Assembly (NCBI GenBank): GCA_026874595.1
Contig: CM049313.1
Span: 60,221,159 to 60,285,158, forward strand
Direction: 5' to 3'
Length of the DNA: 64,000 bases
Source: Sipunculus nudus
Taxonomy: Eukaryota > Annelida > Sipuncula > Golfingiida > Sipunculidae
The translations under genes were made by a program, and so were the position numbers. A model generated the notes under the pieces. It was not told where the DNA came from, did no database searches, and saw only the letters and a list, made by a program, of their open reading frames with translations. Shown here one piece after another: positions 46,665 to 60,411 of this stretch; within the stretch, counting starts at the first letter, position 1; the number at the start of each line of letters is the position of its first letter.

Positions 46665-48690
46665 TGTAGTGCTTATGCGATGGTGTGGCGTCGTCCGTCG
46701 GTCGCCCGTCGTCTGTACGTTAACCCATACTATCTTGAAAACGGCAAGAATTAGCATCACGAAATTTTATGCATAAAATTAGTCATCTAAAAAACTCTAT
46801 ATCGGATTTTGCTTATTTTTTGGCCAACTGCATTTTCTTAGATTTTATAAGGAAAAAGTTAAAAAAAAATTAAAAAATCTTCTCCGAATCTGTTCAGCCA
46901 AATTGTCCAATATTTTACAGAATTGATTCCTGGAACAATCTCTCTCAAGTTTGTTTGAATGGCTTAAGTTCGGTGATTTTTGGCGGAGTTACAGGAAGTT
47001 GAACTTAGTCATCTGTCCAAAAAAGCATACTAAAATTACAATCTCAGAAATGGCTTGAGCTATCATCACCAAATTTTATGCCAATGTTGGTCACATGAGT
47101 CATATCTGAAATTGAGGTATTGGTGGCGCCACCTGCATCAGCCTTTTTTGTACGGGGGTCATCAGTGCCAGTATCATACTTACAGCTACAAATAACTTCT
47201 TCTCTGAAACAATATGGCCAAATTGGTTAATATCGCACAGAAATGATCCTAGGGAAGTGCTTTCTGAAGTTTGTTCTTAATTCAGTGACTTTTGGCTGAG
47301 TTATGGGAAGCTGAATTTAGTCATATGCCATAACAGCCCATTTTACGTGGCTACAAAAATCTTCTTCTCAAAAACCACTCGGCCAAATTCTTTAATCTCA
47401 CACATTAATTATCCTTAGATGTTGATAATTCAAGTTTGTTCAAATGGTCTCAGTTCAGTGACTATTGGCTGAGTTATGGGAAGCTGAATTTAGTCATATG
47501 CCATAACCGCCCATGTTAGCTAAGTGGCTACAAAAATCTTTTTCTTTAAAAACCTCTTGGCCAAATTCTTTAATCTCACACATTAATTATCCTTAGATGT
47601 TGATAATTCAAGTTTGTTCAAATTGTCTCAGTTCAGTGACTTTTGGCTGAGTTATGGGAAGCTGAATTTAGTCATATGCCATAACCGCCCATGTTAGCTA
47701 AGTGGCTACAAAAATCTTTTTCTTTAAAAACCTCTTGGCCAAATTCTTTAATCTCACACATTAATTATCCTTAGATGTTGATAATTCAAGTTTGTTCAAA
47801 TGGTCTCAGTTCAGTGACTTTTGGCTGAGTTATGGGAAGCTGAATTTAGTCATATGCCATAACAGCCCATGTTAGCTAAGTGGCTACAAAAATCTTCTTA
47901 ACAAAAACCACTGGGCTAAATTCTTAAATCTCACACATTAATTATCCTTTGATGTTGATGATTTAAGTTTGTTCAAATGGTTTTGGTTCAATGATTTTTG
48001 GCTGAGTTATGGGAAGCTGAACTTTGCCATTTTGCTGTATTTTCCCATATTAGTTATAAACCTACAAAATGTTTTTCAACTGATGATTCTGAGGCCAGTT
48101 TGTTTAATATTTTGCAAGAACAATTCCCTGAATAATTCTTATCATAATTGTCTTTTTATGGTTCCAAAGAATGAATTTTCGCTGAATTATAAAGATTGAA
48201 TTGAGTCAATTTACCATATATATTAGCTGTGTGAAGCAGATACATTTAGCCTAGCACCAGTTTATCAGCATCCATTACATCATGCCTCTAGACATTTAGA
48301 TTTCAGGTCATCTATGGAAAATATTGACAAGAATGTTTTTTAAAAGCTTTTAAAATATGTAGATATATGATATTACATATCATCTGTACACTAACTCATA
48401 ATTTCTCAGGAATAGCAGGAGCTACTTTCCCCAAAATTTATGCAATTATCTGTCACATATCAAATGTTGATGGATTCAGCTTATTTTTGCTATCTGCATT
48501 TACTTAGATATTACATGGAAAAAGCTGAAAAAACTTTAAAAGTCTTCTTCTTGTAAACAGTCCAGCCAAATTGTTCAATATTTAACAGAAATGATCCCAG
48601 AGGCGAGCCCTCTAAAGTTTGTTCAAATGGTTTGTGTTAGATAAATATTAGCAGAGTTACATAACAGGCCAAGATTGTGTATGTTTCTTG
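46665..48690 (+). repeat. Dispersed repeat family B, copy 2 with ~178-bp tandem units
   Basis: Starts near GTGCTTATGCGATGGTGTGG. Four tandem units begin with GGCTACAAAAATCTT at 47349, 47526, 47704 and 47882, a period of about 178 bp. The middle two are almost identical, so the array expanded recently. Confidence 0.8.
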
Positions 48691-49420
48691 AATAGGATGA
48701 GAAACTGCTTACTGTTTCAGATTTGGCAACAGATCAAGAGTTCATTCAGTGCAGCCAAATATAGGTCAAGAGTTCAATCAGTGCAGCCAAGCACAAGGCA
48801 TGTGATCACCTCATGGGCAGCATGTGATCATCTCATTGGTAGCTTGTGATCACCTCATGAGTATCATGTGATCACCTCATGGGTGTCATGCCACTCAGGG
48901 CTGCATATGGAGCCAATCTGTGAGCTTATGCAATTGTGTGCCTACTATTTCAGATTTGGCAATGGGCAAAAGGTCAGCCTGGATTTATTTACAGCGTTGG
49001 CAGACTGCCAATTGTGTCAGATTATGCAACAGGTCAAGAGTTCGCTCAGTGCCGCCAGGTACAGGTCTTAAGTTCACTCAGTCTAGCCAGGTGCAGGTCA
49101 AGAGTTCACTCAGTGCAGTAGCCTTAGCCAGTAATTTGTCACAGTACACTTGGGGCAACAGCCTTTCTCACCTAAGCCTGGTCAGCCCCGTGCATCAGAC
49201 TTAAGGTAAGTTTGATGTATTGGCCTATTATTCTGACCTGTCTATGTGTCTTTAATGGCTTTCTCGTTCACAAGACAGGTGTCGCCATCTACAATGACTT
49301 TTGCAAAGTGTATGTGCCTGCTTAATTCTACGGAGGAATTTGATATATCAGCCTGAAATTGGGCATATTTATACATGTCAAATAGCTTTGTCGTATACAA
49401 GACTGGTGGTTTTCATTTGG
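48690..49420 (+). repeat. Dispersed repeat family C, copy 2 (empty site for the transposon)
   Basis: Contains CACTTGGGGCAACAGCCTTT at about 49148, the uninterrupted form of the transposon target. Confidence 0.8.
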
Positions 49421-49782
49421 TTTTCTTCATATTTACCATAAGTATTCCTCTATATAGTTCTTATGTACATGCCAGAAATTAAATCAGTATTATTTAATTT
49501 AAAAAAGTTATGGGCCCAAACATAATGGACTTTGTAAATAAATCAGGAAAGATATTTGGTCACTTAAGACCAAAAGTGTTAAAGGTAGGGACTTCTTTCA
49601 GTAATACAACTTTAATTGATAAAAATTTAAATGTGTACCAAAAATTAGATCAAAATCTGTTAAATTTTTTTAAATATTGGCAAAAATATAAAAATGGTAC
49701 CTTAAATTCTGCCCAAGTTTGACCATGGCACGTTTTTTCCCTGTAACTGCTGAGGATTTAATTTTCAAAGCATGTTTTTGTT

Positions 49783-50481
49783 TACGCTCTTTACACAGCG
49801 CTTTACCTATAGGGCTACTACCTATATCGTAAGGCGCTGTTTGTTATGACCTCGTATCCTGAATTGCAACACCAGAGGGGAGCACTGTATTTTTGTCCAA
49901 TCAGATGAGACCTTGTGCTGGAAGACAAAGCCAAGCGAGGAATACACAGAGCCAATCATATTCATTTCTTTTTGAGTGACAGCTCATCCCCCAGCGTAAC
50001 CGTCTGAACAGGCCACAGGCTCAGAGAGAATTGCCCCTGACGTGGTTTGCTTAGGGCCTTGGGCACATAGGATGATCGGCCGGTGAGCTGTAATTCAAAG
50101 GAAACGTAACAACAAAGGCTGCGTGCACACCTCGCTTGCTGGTTTCAGTTCTGCAGACAACAGATACACGGCTACGCTAACACAGTCATAATGTCATAAT
50201 CGAACCGGTCGATGATGCGAGAATGCAGAGGGAGCAATTTAAATTCGACCGGAAACTCAATCAGCGAAGCTTGAAGCGCAGCAATGGGCGGAGCCATGAT
50301 GCCTGTCGAGTGTTTGTTTATTGGCATCTGATTGGCTGCTTGTCACATCATACGCATGTTTATTTCAGTGGAAAACGAACCGCCATCTGGTGTCTAAATA
50401 TATCATAAACGGTCAAAGCTGGCAGCGTGAAAATCGGTTGCTTCTTTAGAAGCGCAAGATTTCCGCTGCCTCGGGAGCGTA
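49783..50481 (+). mobile_element. 9-bp-TSD MITE, copy 2
   Basis: 699 bp from TACGCTCTTTACACAGCGC to CCTCGGGAGCGTA, with flanks GTTTTTGTT (49774-49782) and GTTTGTGTT (50482-50490), a 9-bp duplication with one change. The 61-codon frame inside is shared by copy 3 but has no recognisable domain. Confidence 0.85.
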
Positions 50482-50541
50482 GTTTGTGTTACCATTTCAA
50501 CTGTTAACACCAAAAATTTGAAACCAGTTGATCAAAAACTG

Positions 50542-51240
50542 TACGCTCCCGAGGCAGCGTAAATCTTGCGCTTCTAAAGAAGCAACTGATTTTCACGCTG
50601 CCAGCTTTGACCGTTTATGATATATTTACACACGAGATTGCGGTTCGTTGTCCACTGAAATAAACGTGCGTATGATGTGACAAGCAGCCAATCAGATGCC
50701 AATAAACAAACACTCGACAGGCATCCTGGCTCCGCCCATTGCTGCGCTTCAAACGCCGCTTGGTGAGTTTCCGGTCGAATTTAAATTGCTCCCTCTGCAT
50801 TCTCGCATCATCGACCGATTCGATTATGACAGTATGACTGTGTTAGCGTAGCCATGTATATATTGTCTGCAGAACTGAAACCAGCCAGCGAGGTGTGCAC
50901 GCAGCCTTCGTTGTTACGTTTCGTTTGAATTACAGCTCACCGGCCGATCATCCTATGTGCACAAGGACCTAAGCAAACCACGTCAGGGGCAAATCTCTCT
51001 GAGCCTGTGGCCTGTTCAGACGGTTACGCTGGGGGATGAGCTGTCACTCAAAAAGAAATGAATATGATTGGCTCCGTGTATTCCTCGCTTGGCTTTGTCT
51101 TCCAGCACAAGGTCTCATCTGATTGGACAAAAATACAGTGCTCCCCTCTGGTGTTGCAATTCAGGATACGAGGTCATAACAAACAGCGCCTTACGATATA
51201 GGTAGTAGCCCTATAGGTAAAGCGCTGTGTAAAGAGCGTA
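50542..51240 (-). mobile_element. 9-bp-TSD MITE, copy 3 (opposite orientation)
   Basis: 699 bp, nearly the exact reverse complement of copy 2, flanked by identical CAAAAACTG (50533-50541 and 51241-51249). It is an independent insertion 60 bp from copy 2. Confidence 0.88.
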
Positions 51241-52168
51241 CAAAAACTGTAGAATTTATTCAAGTTTTTAAGCACCATGTCACACATTGTTTACATCAAG
51301 CTAGTGTTATGCAGTTTGCTAGAGCTCAGCTCCCCAGCTTCAGCTCTAAGTTCCTTAAATTTGGCATACAGTTAGATGTCTCCAAAGTCCCCTACCATAC
51401 CAAGAATTTGATCACTAGGACTTAATTCCTTCAAAATATTAATGAAAAAGTTCATTTTTCCATTAAAAACCCATTGTTACACTGTAAGACTGCCAAATAT
51501 CAAAACCACTGATCTGACTTTGATCATATATAATATACATATTTTTCTATACATTCGCTATGCACATGCCAGAAATGATGTCAGTATTGCATAATTGTTT
51601 AAAGTTATGGGCCCAAACATAATGCACTTTAAAAAAAAATCAAGAAATATATCTACTCCCTTAACAAGAGGATTGCTAAAGCTAGAGATTTATTGTCAGG
51701 GATATAACATTATTTAATCAAGATTCAATTGGATACCAAAAGTTAGTTCTGAATTTTTCAAATTTTATAAGTTATTAGTATAAATATAAAATTAGTACCT
51801 TAAATTTTGCCCAACGTTGACCATTTCACGTTTGTTTCCTGAGAGCACTGTTGATATAATTTCCATATCATGCACACATAAGGATTTCATCTTTGTAGTT
51901 CAGAAAGCTGAAAGAAATTGGCCAAATATTGGAGCTTTTATTAATGTTTTTATGAGACCATGTCAGACCCAGGCTCAATACAGCCCCTCTTCAGTCACCT
52001 GTATGTTGACCTCGTTGACCTTTCATCAGATTATGCACGCTTGAGCGAAGCATACACTAGGGCAGCCAGGCAGCTAATGCCCAGCCACAGTTGATCCAGG
52101 TGTCCAACCCAACTCATCTAGGAGTTGTTTTGAAAAACAACAAAAATAAACAATAAATTAATAATTTT

Positions 52169-52764
52169 TTAGCTTAGCTGACTATAAGTCATCTGAGCTA
52201 TAGTCGTGGTCCATTGTCCGTCGTCCGTCCGTCTGTCTGTCCGCCCGTCCGTCCGGATATCCGTCCGTAAGACTGGCATGTTTCGACACCATTGGACCTA
52301 CGAATTTAAAATTTGCCATACAGTTAGATTTCCCAAAAATCTCCTATCATGCCGAAAATTGGGTCAATAGGACTTCGTTCCTTCGAGATATTAAGTAAAA
52401 ACCTCAATTTTTTATTAGAAATCTATTTTCACTCTTCATGACTGCCTAATATCAAAACCACTCATCTGGTTTTCTTCATATTTACCATAAATATTCCTCT
52501 ATATAGTTCCAAGAAATTAAGTCAGTATTATTTAATTTAAAAAATTTATGGGCCCAAACATAATGGTCTTTGTAAAAAAATCAGGAAAGATATTTGGTCC
52601 TTTAAGACCAAAAGTGTTAAAGGTAGGGACTTTTTTTCAGTAATACAACTTTAATTGAAATGTATACTAAAAATTAGATCAAAATCTGTTAATTTTTTAT
52701 AAATATTGGCAAAAATATAAAATTGGTACCTTAAATTTTGCCCAAATTTGACCATGGCACGTTT
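52169..52764 (-). repeat. Dispersed repeat family A, truncated reversed copy
   Basis: Starts with AGCTTAGCTGACTATAAGTC and a (GTCC)n tract and breaks off at CATGGCACGTTTTTT, where family B begins. Confidence 0.75.
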
Positions 52765-53960
52765 TTTTAGCGAACCTGTGAGCTTATGCGATGGTGCGGC
52801 GGCGTCCGTCGTCTGTACGTTAACCATAGCTATCTCAAAAATGGCAGGAGCTAGCATCACCAATTTTTTTGCAAATAATCAGTCATCCAAAAAACTATAT
52901 CGGATTTTGTTTATTTTTTTCTAACTGCATTTTCTTAGGTTTTATAGGGAAAAAGCTAAAAAAGCTTTAAAAATCTTCTTCTCCGAAACTGTCAAGCCAA
53001 ATTGTCCAATATTTCACAGAAATGATCTCTGGAACAATCTTTCTCAAGTTTGCTCGAATGGTTCCAGTTTGGAGATTTTTGGTCGAGTTACAGGAGGTTG
53101 AACTTTGTTAACTGTGCAAAAAAAAATGTTAAAATTTAAATCTCAGAAACGGCTGGAGCTATCATCACCAAATGTTATGCCAATGTTGGTCACATAGATC
53201 ATATCTGAAATTGAGGTAGTGGTGGCGCCACGTGCATTGGCCTTTTTTGTACGGGGTCATCAGTGCCTGTATCACATTGAGGGCTACAAAAAACTTCTTC
53301 TCTGAAACCATATGGCCAAATAGTTTAATATCGCACAGAAATGATCCTAGGGTAGTGCTTTCTGAAGTTTGTTCAAATGGTCTCAGTTCAGTTACTTTTG
53401 GCTGAGTTATGTGAAGCTGAATTTAGTCATATGCTGTAACAGCCCATTTTAGCTCAGTGGCTACAAAGATCTTCTCCTCAAAAACCACTGGGCCAAATTC
53501 TTAAATCTCACACATTAATTATTCTTAGATGTTGATAATTCAAGTTTGTTCAAATGGTTTTGGTTCAGTGATTTTCAGCTGAGTTATCGGAGGCCTAACT
53601 TAGCCATTTTGCTGTATTTTCCCATATGAGTTATAAACCTGTAAAACGTGTTTTAAATGACACCCTTGAGGCCATTTTGTTAAATATTTTACAGGAATAA
53701 TCCCCTGAATAATTCTTATACTTATTGTCTTTTATGGTTCCAAAGAATGAATTTTGGCTGAATTATAAAGATTGAATTGAGTTACTTTACCATATATGTT
53801 AGCTGTGTGAAGCAGATACATCTAGCCTTGCACCAGTTTATCAGCATTTATTACATCATGCCTCTAGACATTTTGATTTCAGGTTACCTATGTTTAATAT
53901 TCACAAAAATGTTTTTAAAAGCTTTTAAAAAATGTAGATTTATGATTTTTAGATAATCCT
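52764..53960 (+). repeat. Dispersed repeat family B, copy 3
   Basis: Starts TTAGCGAACCTGTGAGCTTA. It has one unit of the kind that is tandemly repeated in copy 2. Confidence 0.75.
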
Positions 53961-54131
53961 CATGCCAGGCAATGTTTACAATCACAGGTATACAGCTCTC
54001 TATGGGTATATGAAGACGGCTGTACGTGGATTATAAATAATTGGTATCCATAGTCAACTTAATTCAAGATTTTGCCATCAGTGAGATGTATCTGTATTAC
54101 AATTTTGCATTCAGTATGCATCTGTAATAAT

Positions 54132-55440
54132 TTTTAGTGAACCTGTGAGCTAATGCGATGATGAGGCGGCGTTTGTCTTCTGTACATTAACCCATACTAT
54201 TTTGAAAACGATTGGAGCTAGCATCATGAAATTTAATGCAAAAAATTAGCCATCTGAAAAACTCTGCATTTTCTTAGATTTTATAGAGAAAAAGCTAAAA
54301 AAAACTTGAAAAATCTTCTCCTCTGAAACACTCAAGCCAAATTGTTAAATATTTCACAGACATAATCTTTTATACCATCTCTCTCAATTTTGTTCCAATG
54401 GTTCAAGTTCGGTGAATTTTGGCTGAGTTACAGGAAGTTGAACTTAATCATCTGTCCAAAAAAGCATACTAAAATGATAGTCTCAGAAACGGCCGGAGCC
54501 ATCATCACCAAATTTTTTGCCAGTGTTGGTCACATGAGTCATATATGAAATTCAGGTATTGGTGGGCCACCTGTATTGACCTTTTTTGTACAGAGGTCAT
54601 TGGTCATCTGTACATTAATCCATAATTTCTCAGGAATAGCAGGAGCTACCATTCCTAGATTTTATGCAATAATCTGTCACATATCAAATGTTGAGGGATT
54701 CAGCTTATTTTTTTGCTATCTGCATTTACTTATTTATAGGGAAAAAGCTGAAAAACTTTTAAAAGTCTTATTCTTGTAAACAGTCTAGCCAAATTGTTCA
54801 ATATTTTACATAAATGATCCCAGAGGCAAGCCCTCTCAAGTTTGTTCAAATGGTTTGCATTTGATGAATTTTAGTGGAGTTACACAAATTTGAACAGTCA
54901 TTTGGCCAAGTAAGCATGCTGGCATAGTACTCCCAGAAATGACAGAAGCTAGCATTACCAGGTATTGTGCAAATGTTGGTCACATGACTCATATTTGAAA
55001 TTGCAGATTTAGTGGTGCCACCTAGATTGACCTGTTTTTTATGGGCAAAAAAACTCATAATTTTAGCCTCTTTCAGCTTAAAGATGAAACTGTCAAGTTG
55101 AATTGTTCAGTTTTTCAAAAGAATTATCATGGTTCTTTCAATCATATCAGAATATACTGAGTTTGTTGATTTTTGGTCGAGTTGTGAAAAGCTTAAGTTG
55201 GTCTTATGGCCATTATTATGTCTTTTTTAAACTGAGGACTGCAATAGTGTTCTTCTACAAAATTATTGTTTCAAATTTATCTTCTGTAACATTGCACAAA
55301 AATTATTCTTTGGTGGCCTTTGTTCAAGTTTACTAGAATGATTTTTGGCAGAACTATTGGACCTTTAACAATGAAAGTACTGCATCTTTAATTATTCTAG
55401 ATATTTTGATAAAAAGTTTATGAATATATCAGGTTGAAAA
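54132..55440 (+). repeat. Dispersed repeat family B, copy 4 (older)
   Basis: Starts TTTTTAGTGAACCTGTGAGC and is more diverged than the other copies. Confidence 0.7.
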
Positions 55441-56489
55441 AAACAAGGGACCTATGGGTCACGACGCTCAGCTGTTATATATGATAAAAAAAAAAAATTT
55501 TTTTGAAATGAGGCACATGCTGGTTTTGTGTGGTAATAAATATAAGCTGTATTATGAGTTGTGGGTGTTTAGCTTATGTATGATTTTGATAGTATCTTTG
55601 GAGACAGGGAAGAGGATTGATTTCATTTATTTTATTAACAAATGGAGTGCTGTTGTCACACCGATTTTGACTTGGCCATATAACTTATAAGCAGAACATA
55701 TAATATAAGAGTTTAACTATTTATTAAAAAAATTACAAATATTGTCCCAAATATAATTTTTATTAAAAATAAGAGAATCATATGATTTTTTTAACTGAAA
55801 TAACTGATATGATTATTAAAATAATATTAAAGAATATATTCATGAATGCATTCATGAATACATTTTGAAAGTATTTGCACGAGTATTCATATACTTTCAT
55901 TTTACCTGAATTCCCATTCTTTATGCAAGAAATTTTATAATGGAGTACATAATCATATTCATATTTAAATACAATTACAAAGTATTTGCACCATGTCTGG
56001 TATTTATTCAGTTTTCACCAAACAATGATTTTGAGAATCCAGAATATACAAAATCACACATTTAAATAATGATCATAAGTACCTGGTTTTATGGCTTTTA
56101 TTTATATTAAAAAATAACTGTAAAAAATTCATTTTGGACTAATTTCACATCAATGCACTAGACACAGTAGGAATCTAGATTAATATTATCAACTGCATCT
56201 TTGTCTTTCATCAATTTCCTTCATATAATCCCTAATGATTAGTAATGAATAATATGATTTACTTCTTTATCATTAAAAATGAACTGAAAAATGCCATAAG
56301 TGACTGCATGGTGTTATTTGGAATATGTGACATTCTACCCATCGATACAAGATTCTTATATCATCAGTAACTGCAAGTTAATTTCCTGTTATTATAAACT
56401 TACTTTTCTATTTTTCTTTAATTTGTTATTAAAAACCAAGAAAAATTTATTAATTTATTGTTTATTGTTATGTTGTTGGTTAAAACTAC
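55441..56489. other. AT-rich intergenic stretch
   Basis: No gene or repeat boundary is visible; the longest frames are I/L/F/Y-rich readings of AT-rich DNA. Confidence 0.5.
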
Positions 56490-58053
56490 TAGATGAGTTG
56501 GGTTGGACACCTGGATCAACTGTGGCTGGCCATAAGCTGCCTGGATTCTCGCCTCAAGCGTGCATAATTTGATGAAAGGTCAACAAGGTCAACATACAGG
56601 TGACTCAAGAGGGGCTGGAGAGAGCCAAAGTCTGACAGGGTCTCATAAAAACATTAATAAAAGCTACAATATTTGGCCAATTTCTTTCAGCTTTCTAAAC
56701 TAAAAAGCTGAAATCCTTATGTGTGCATGATATGAAAATTATATCAACAGTGCTCTCAGGAAACAAACATGCCATGGTCACAGTTGGGCAAAATTTAAGG
56801 TACTAATTTTATATTTATACTAATAACTTATAAAATTTGAAAAATTCAGAACTAATTTTGGGTATTCAATTGAATCTTGATTAAATAATGTTACATCCCT
56901 GACAATAAAATCTCTAGCTTCAGCAATGCCCTTGTTAAGGGAGTAAATATATTTCTTGATTTTTTACAAAGTGCATTATGTTTGGGCCCATAACTTTAAA
57001 AAAATACACAATACTGACATCATTTCTGGCATGTGCATAGCAAATGTATAGAAAAATATGTATATTAGATATGATCAAAAACAGATCAGTGGTTTTGAAA
57101 TTAGGCAGTCTTAAAGTGTAACAATGGGTTTTTAATGGAAAAATGAAGTTTTTCATTGATATCTCGAAGGAATTAAGTCCTAGTGACCAAATTCTTGGCA
57201 TGGTAGGGGATTTTGGAGAAATCTAACTGTATGCCAAATTTAAGGAACTTAAAGCTGAAGCTCGGGAGCTGAGCTCTAGCAAACTGCATAACACTAGCAA
57301 TATGTGACATGGTGCATGAAAAATTGAATAAAATCTACAGTTTTTGATCAACTGTTTTCAAATTCTTGGTGTTAACAGTTGAAATGCTAACAAAAACATG
57401 CTGTGAAAATTAAATCCACAGCAGTTACAGCAAAAAAACGTGCCATGGTCAAATGTGGGCAAAATTTAAGGTACCAATTTTTTATTTTTGCTAATATTTT
57501 AAAAAATTTAAAAGATTTTGATCTAATTTTGGGTATACAATTTAATTTTGATTAATAAAAGTAATATTACTGGAAAAAAAGTGCTTAGCTTTAACAAGTT
57601 TTGTGTTAAGTGATAAAATTTCTTTCCCGATTATTTACAAAATGCATTATGTTTGGGCCCATAACTTTTTTAAATTATATAATACAGACCTAATTTCTGG
57701 CATGTACATAGGAATTATATAGAGGATTATTTATAAGAAATATGAGGAAAAACAGATGAGTGGTTTTGATATTAGGCAGTCCTGAAGTGTGAAAATAGGT
57801 TTTTAATAAAAAATTGAGGTTTTTCCTTAATTTCTCAAAGGAACGAAGTCGCAAAGACCCAGTTTTCGGCTTGGTAGGAGATCTTGGGGACATCTAACAT
57901 TATGCTGAATTTTGGATTCCTAGGTCTTACGGTTTCAAAACGTGCCACATCTACGGACGGACGGACGGACGGACGGACGGACGGACAGACGGACGGACGA
58001 CGGACAATGGACCACGACTATAGCTCAGATGACTTATAGTCAGCTGAGCTAAA
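56490..58053 (+). repeat. Dispersed repeat family A, full-length copy
   Basis: From GATGAGTTGGGTTGGACACC to a (GGAC)n tract and GACTTATAGTCAGCTGAGCT. It matches 10720-12056 and the reversed copies, and it shows the uninterrupted form of the site hit by the MITE pair. Confidence 0.78.
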
Positions 58054-58079
58054 AATGGCCAAGATTGAATCTGTATCTT

Positions 58080-58785
58080 TAAATAGGTTGAGAAACTGCT
58101 AACTGTTTCAGATTTGGCAACAGATCAAGAGTTCATTCATTGCAGCCAGATATAGGTCAAGAGTTCAATCAGTGCAGCCAAGCACAAGGCATGCGATCAC
58201 CTCATGGGTGACATGTGAACACCTCATGGGCACCATGTGATCATTTCATGGGTGTCATGCCCCTCAGGGCAGGGCCCCTGCATGAGCTTATGCAATGGTG
58301 TGGCTACTATTTCAGATTTGGCAACAGGCTAGAGGTCAGTCTGGATCTATTTATAGCTTTGGCAGACTGCCAGCTGTATCAGATTAGGCAATAAGGTCAA
58401 GAGTTCACTAAGTGCAGCGAGGTATGGGTCAGGAGTTTACTCAGTGCAGTAGCTGCATTCTATTTATAGCTTTGGCAGACTGCCAACTGTGTCAGATTAT
58501 GCAACAGGTCAAGAGTATACTCAGTGCAGCCAGGTACAGGTCAAAAGATCACTCAGTCTAGCCAGTTGCAGGTCTTGAGTTCACTCCGTGCAGAAGCCTG
58601 AGCAAGCTATTCATCACAATTCACTCGGGGCAACAGCCTTTCTCACCTAAGCCTGGTCAGCCCCATGCATCAGACTCAAGGTAAGTTTGATGTTTTGGCA
58701 TAATATTTTGACCTGTCTATGTGTCTTTGATGGCTTTCTCGCTCACACGACAGGTGTCGCCACCTACAATGACTTTATAAAATAA
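58080..58785 (+). repeat. Dispersed repeat family C, copy 3 (empty site for the transposon)
   Basis: Contains TTCACTCGGGGCAACAGCCT (58620-58639), identical around the target to the sequence left of the RAG1-like transposon. Confidence 0.82.
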
Positions 58786-58906
58786 AGCCAACTGCCTCAT
58801 CTGTAGATTATATGTGATATCTGCCTTATTCTGCATACAGGTAACTCCTGCTGTGAAAGGTTCTTATGATGGCTCAGACTCTGTTGCAGATGTGGGTCCT
58901 TGTTGA

Positions 58907-60411
58907 TCTACAAACAGCTGGTGAATACAGTACATGTGCCCACGTTTACAAACAGCAAAACGTGTGACCTATGATCCTGGGTTGCACATGCGCAGAAGGT
59001 GAAAGGTCACTTGCTGTAAAAAGACATTTGCAAAACTCTGGTTCTTCTGAATTGCCACCAGATGTCACGTTGAATGTGTTACGGATTATTTTTACAACCC
59101 CCTCCCCAACATTATAAACCTTTGGTTATAAACAAATTGAACAGCCTGTGTTCCGTGATTAAGCATTTTCTAGCCAATTTTACTGAAAGGTTCTCTGATT
59201 TTCTTTAGTTATAGACATCAGATATCAGAATAGTCCATTTCAGTTATGGTTTAGTCAAACTTGCCTCTTATAACAAAGATATAAAAGAAAATTTCTTATC
59301 TGGTTCCTTATAATCAAGTACAGGCACAAACCATTCATTAATTCAAAATGAAGAAGACTGTTAAGTGACATTTATGAAAATCTTTAATTCTCTACAATTG
59401 TAGATTGTAATGCAAATCTTCTGATGATGAATTACTTCAAACCTGCCTGTAGGAGGACTAATCTATCAAATAATATTGGTTTGAAATCGATCAGCTGATA
59501 TAAAACATGTACCATTATCGATGATATAATGTTCCCAATGAAGAAGAAAACTATTCTTAAGATAAATGCAAATAATGAATGGTGTTAAGTACAACTTAAC
59601 AAACAATACAGTAGGGTGGTAACTAATTTCCAATATCACCTGTCTCAACAATCAGCAGTTTGGGTCCAATTATCAATTTATTGTCAAACTAAAAATCTGA
59701 AGTGTTATCGTACAGATGTTGAAAACAGTACCTGGAAACCACTTTTGTCAATATTCAGCTGTTAAGGTCCAGGTTTGAAACAATAATCTGTTTCTCTAAT
59801 CATGATGAATATACTGTAAACATGCTGATAACTGAACTTTGAAACCACCTTTATGAAAAGCAAACTGGTTTGAGATGACCAACGGATCAGTAGTGAAAGT
59901 TGCGATGTACCATAAACACTGTAAAGTTGACATATGAGCACCACACCAAGCAGACACTGTACCTATATTACAAAGGTAAAATGGGTCACTTATCCATCAG
60001 TGTTACAATCATTACAAAATTTAAATATTAATACAAAGCTGAATGGTAAATGTGGAGCTCAATACTTTCGTCTGTTTACTTGACACAGAAATGCATGATG
60101 GGAAGTCGTGACAAGGCCTGAGCCTCAATGTCTAATGCTATGCTGTATGTGCAAAATGAATGAAAATGGACTCTTCCAAATACCCCCTGCAAGATGTGAA
60201 ACTGTCCAAACAGTGACTCCTAGTCTGAGGATAGGTACATCATGTTTTTATGTAAATTGAATCCTTCCGACTTTGATCTATATGTGTACTGTCTGCTAGA
60301 ATGGCACGAGTCCTATGCTCCCTCACGTTTCATCAAAATTGTAATATTCATGGCCTTAAATCCAGGGTCAGTCCTTTACTCTCCACTAATTTCTGTCTGT
60401 TTGTGTTGCCA
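58907..60411. other. Region downstream of SERF, no gene seen
   Basis: Probably holds the SERF 3' UTR near 60411 (minus strand). The remainder is AT-rich and without supported features. Confidence 0.45.

Larger units (their letters stand above)
49406..52120 (-). repeat. Dispersed repeat family A, reversed copy split by two MITEs
   Basis: Family A sequence at 49406-49782, 50482-50541 and 51241-52120 is continuous once the two MITEs and their duplications are removed, as seen by comparison with 57331-57400. Non-coding. Confidence 0.75.

Noticed and set aside
50223..50800. Near-identical 61-codon frames in the two inverted MITE arms
   Set aside because: They are the same repeat read twice; no domain, no initiation context, and the third copy is deleted here.
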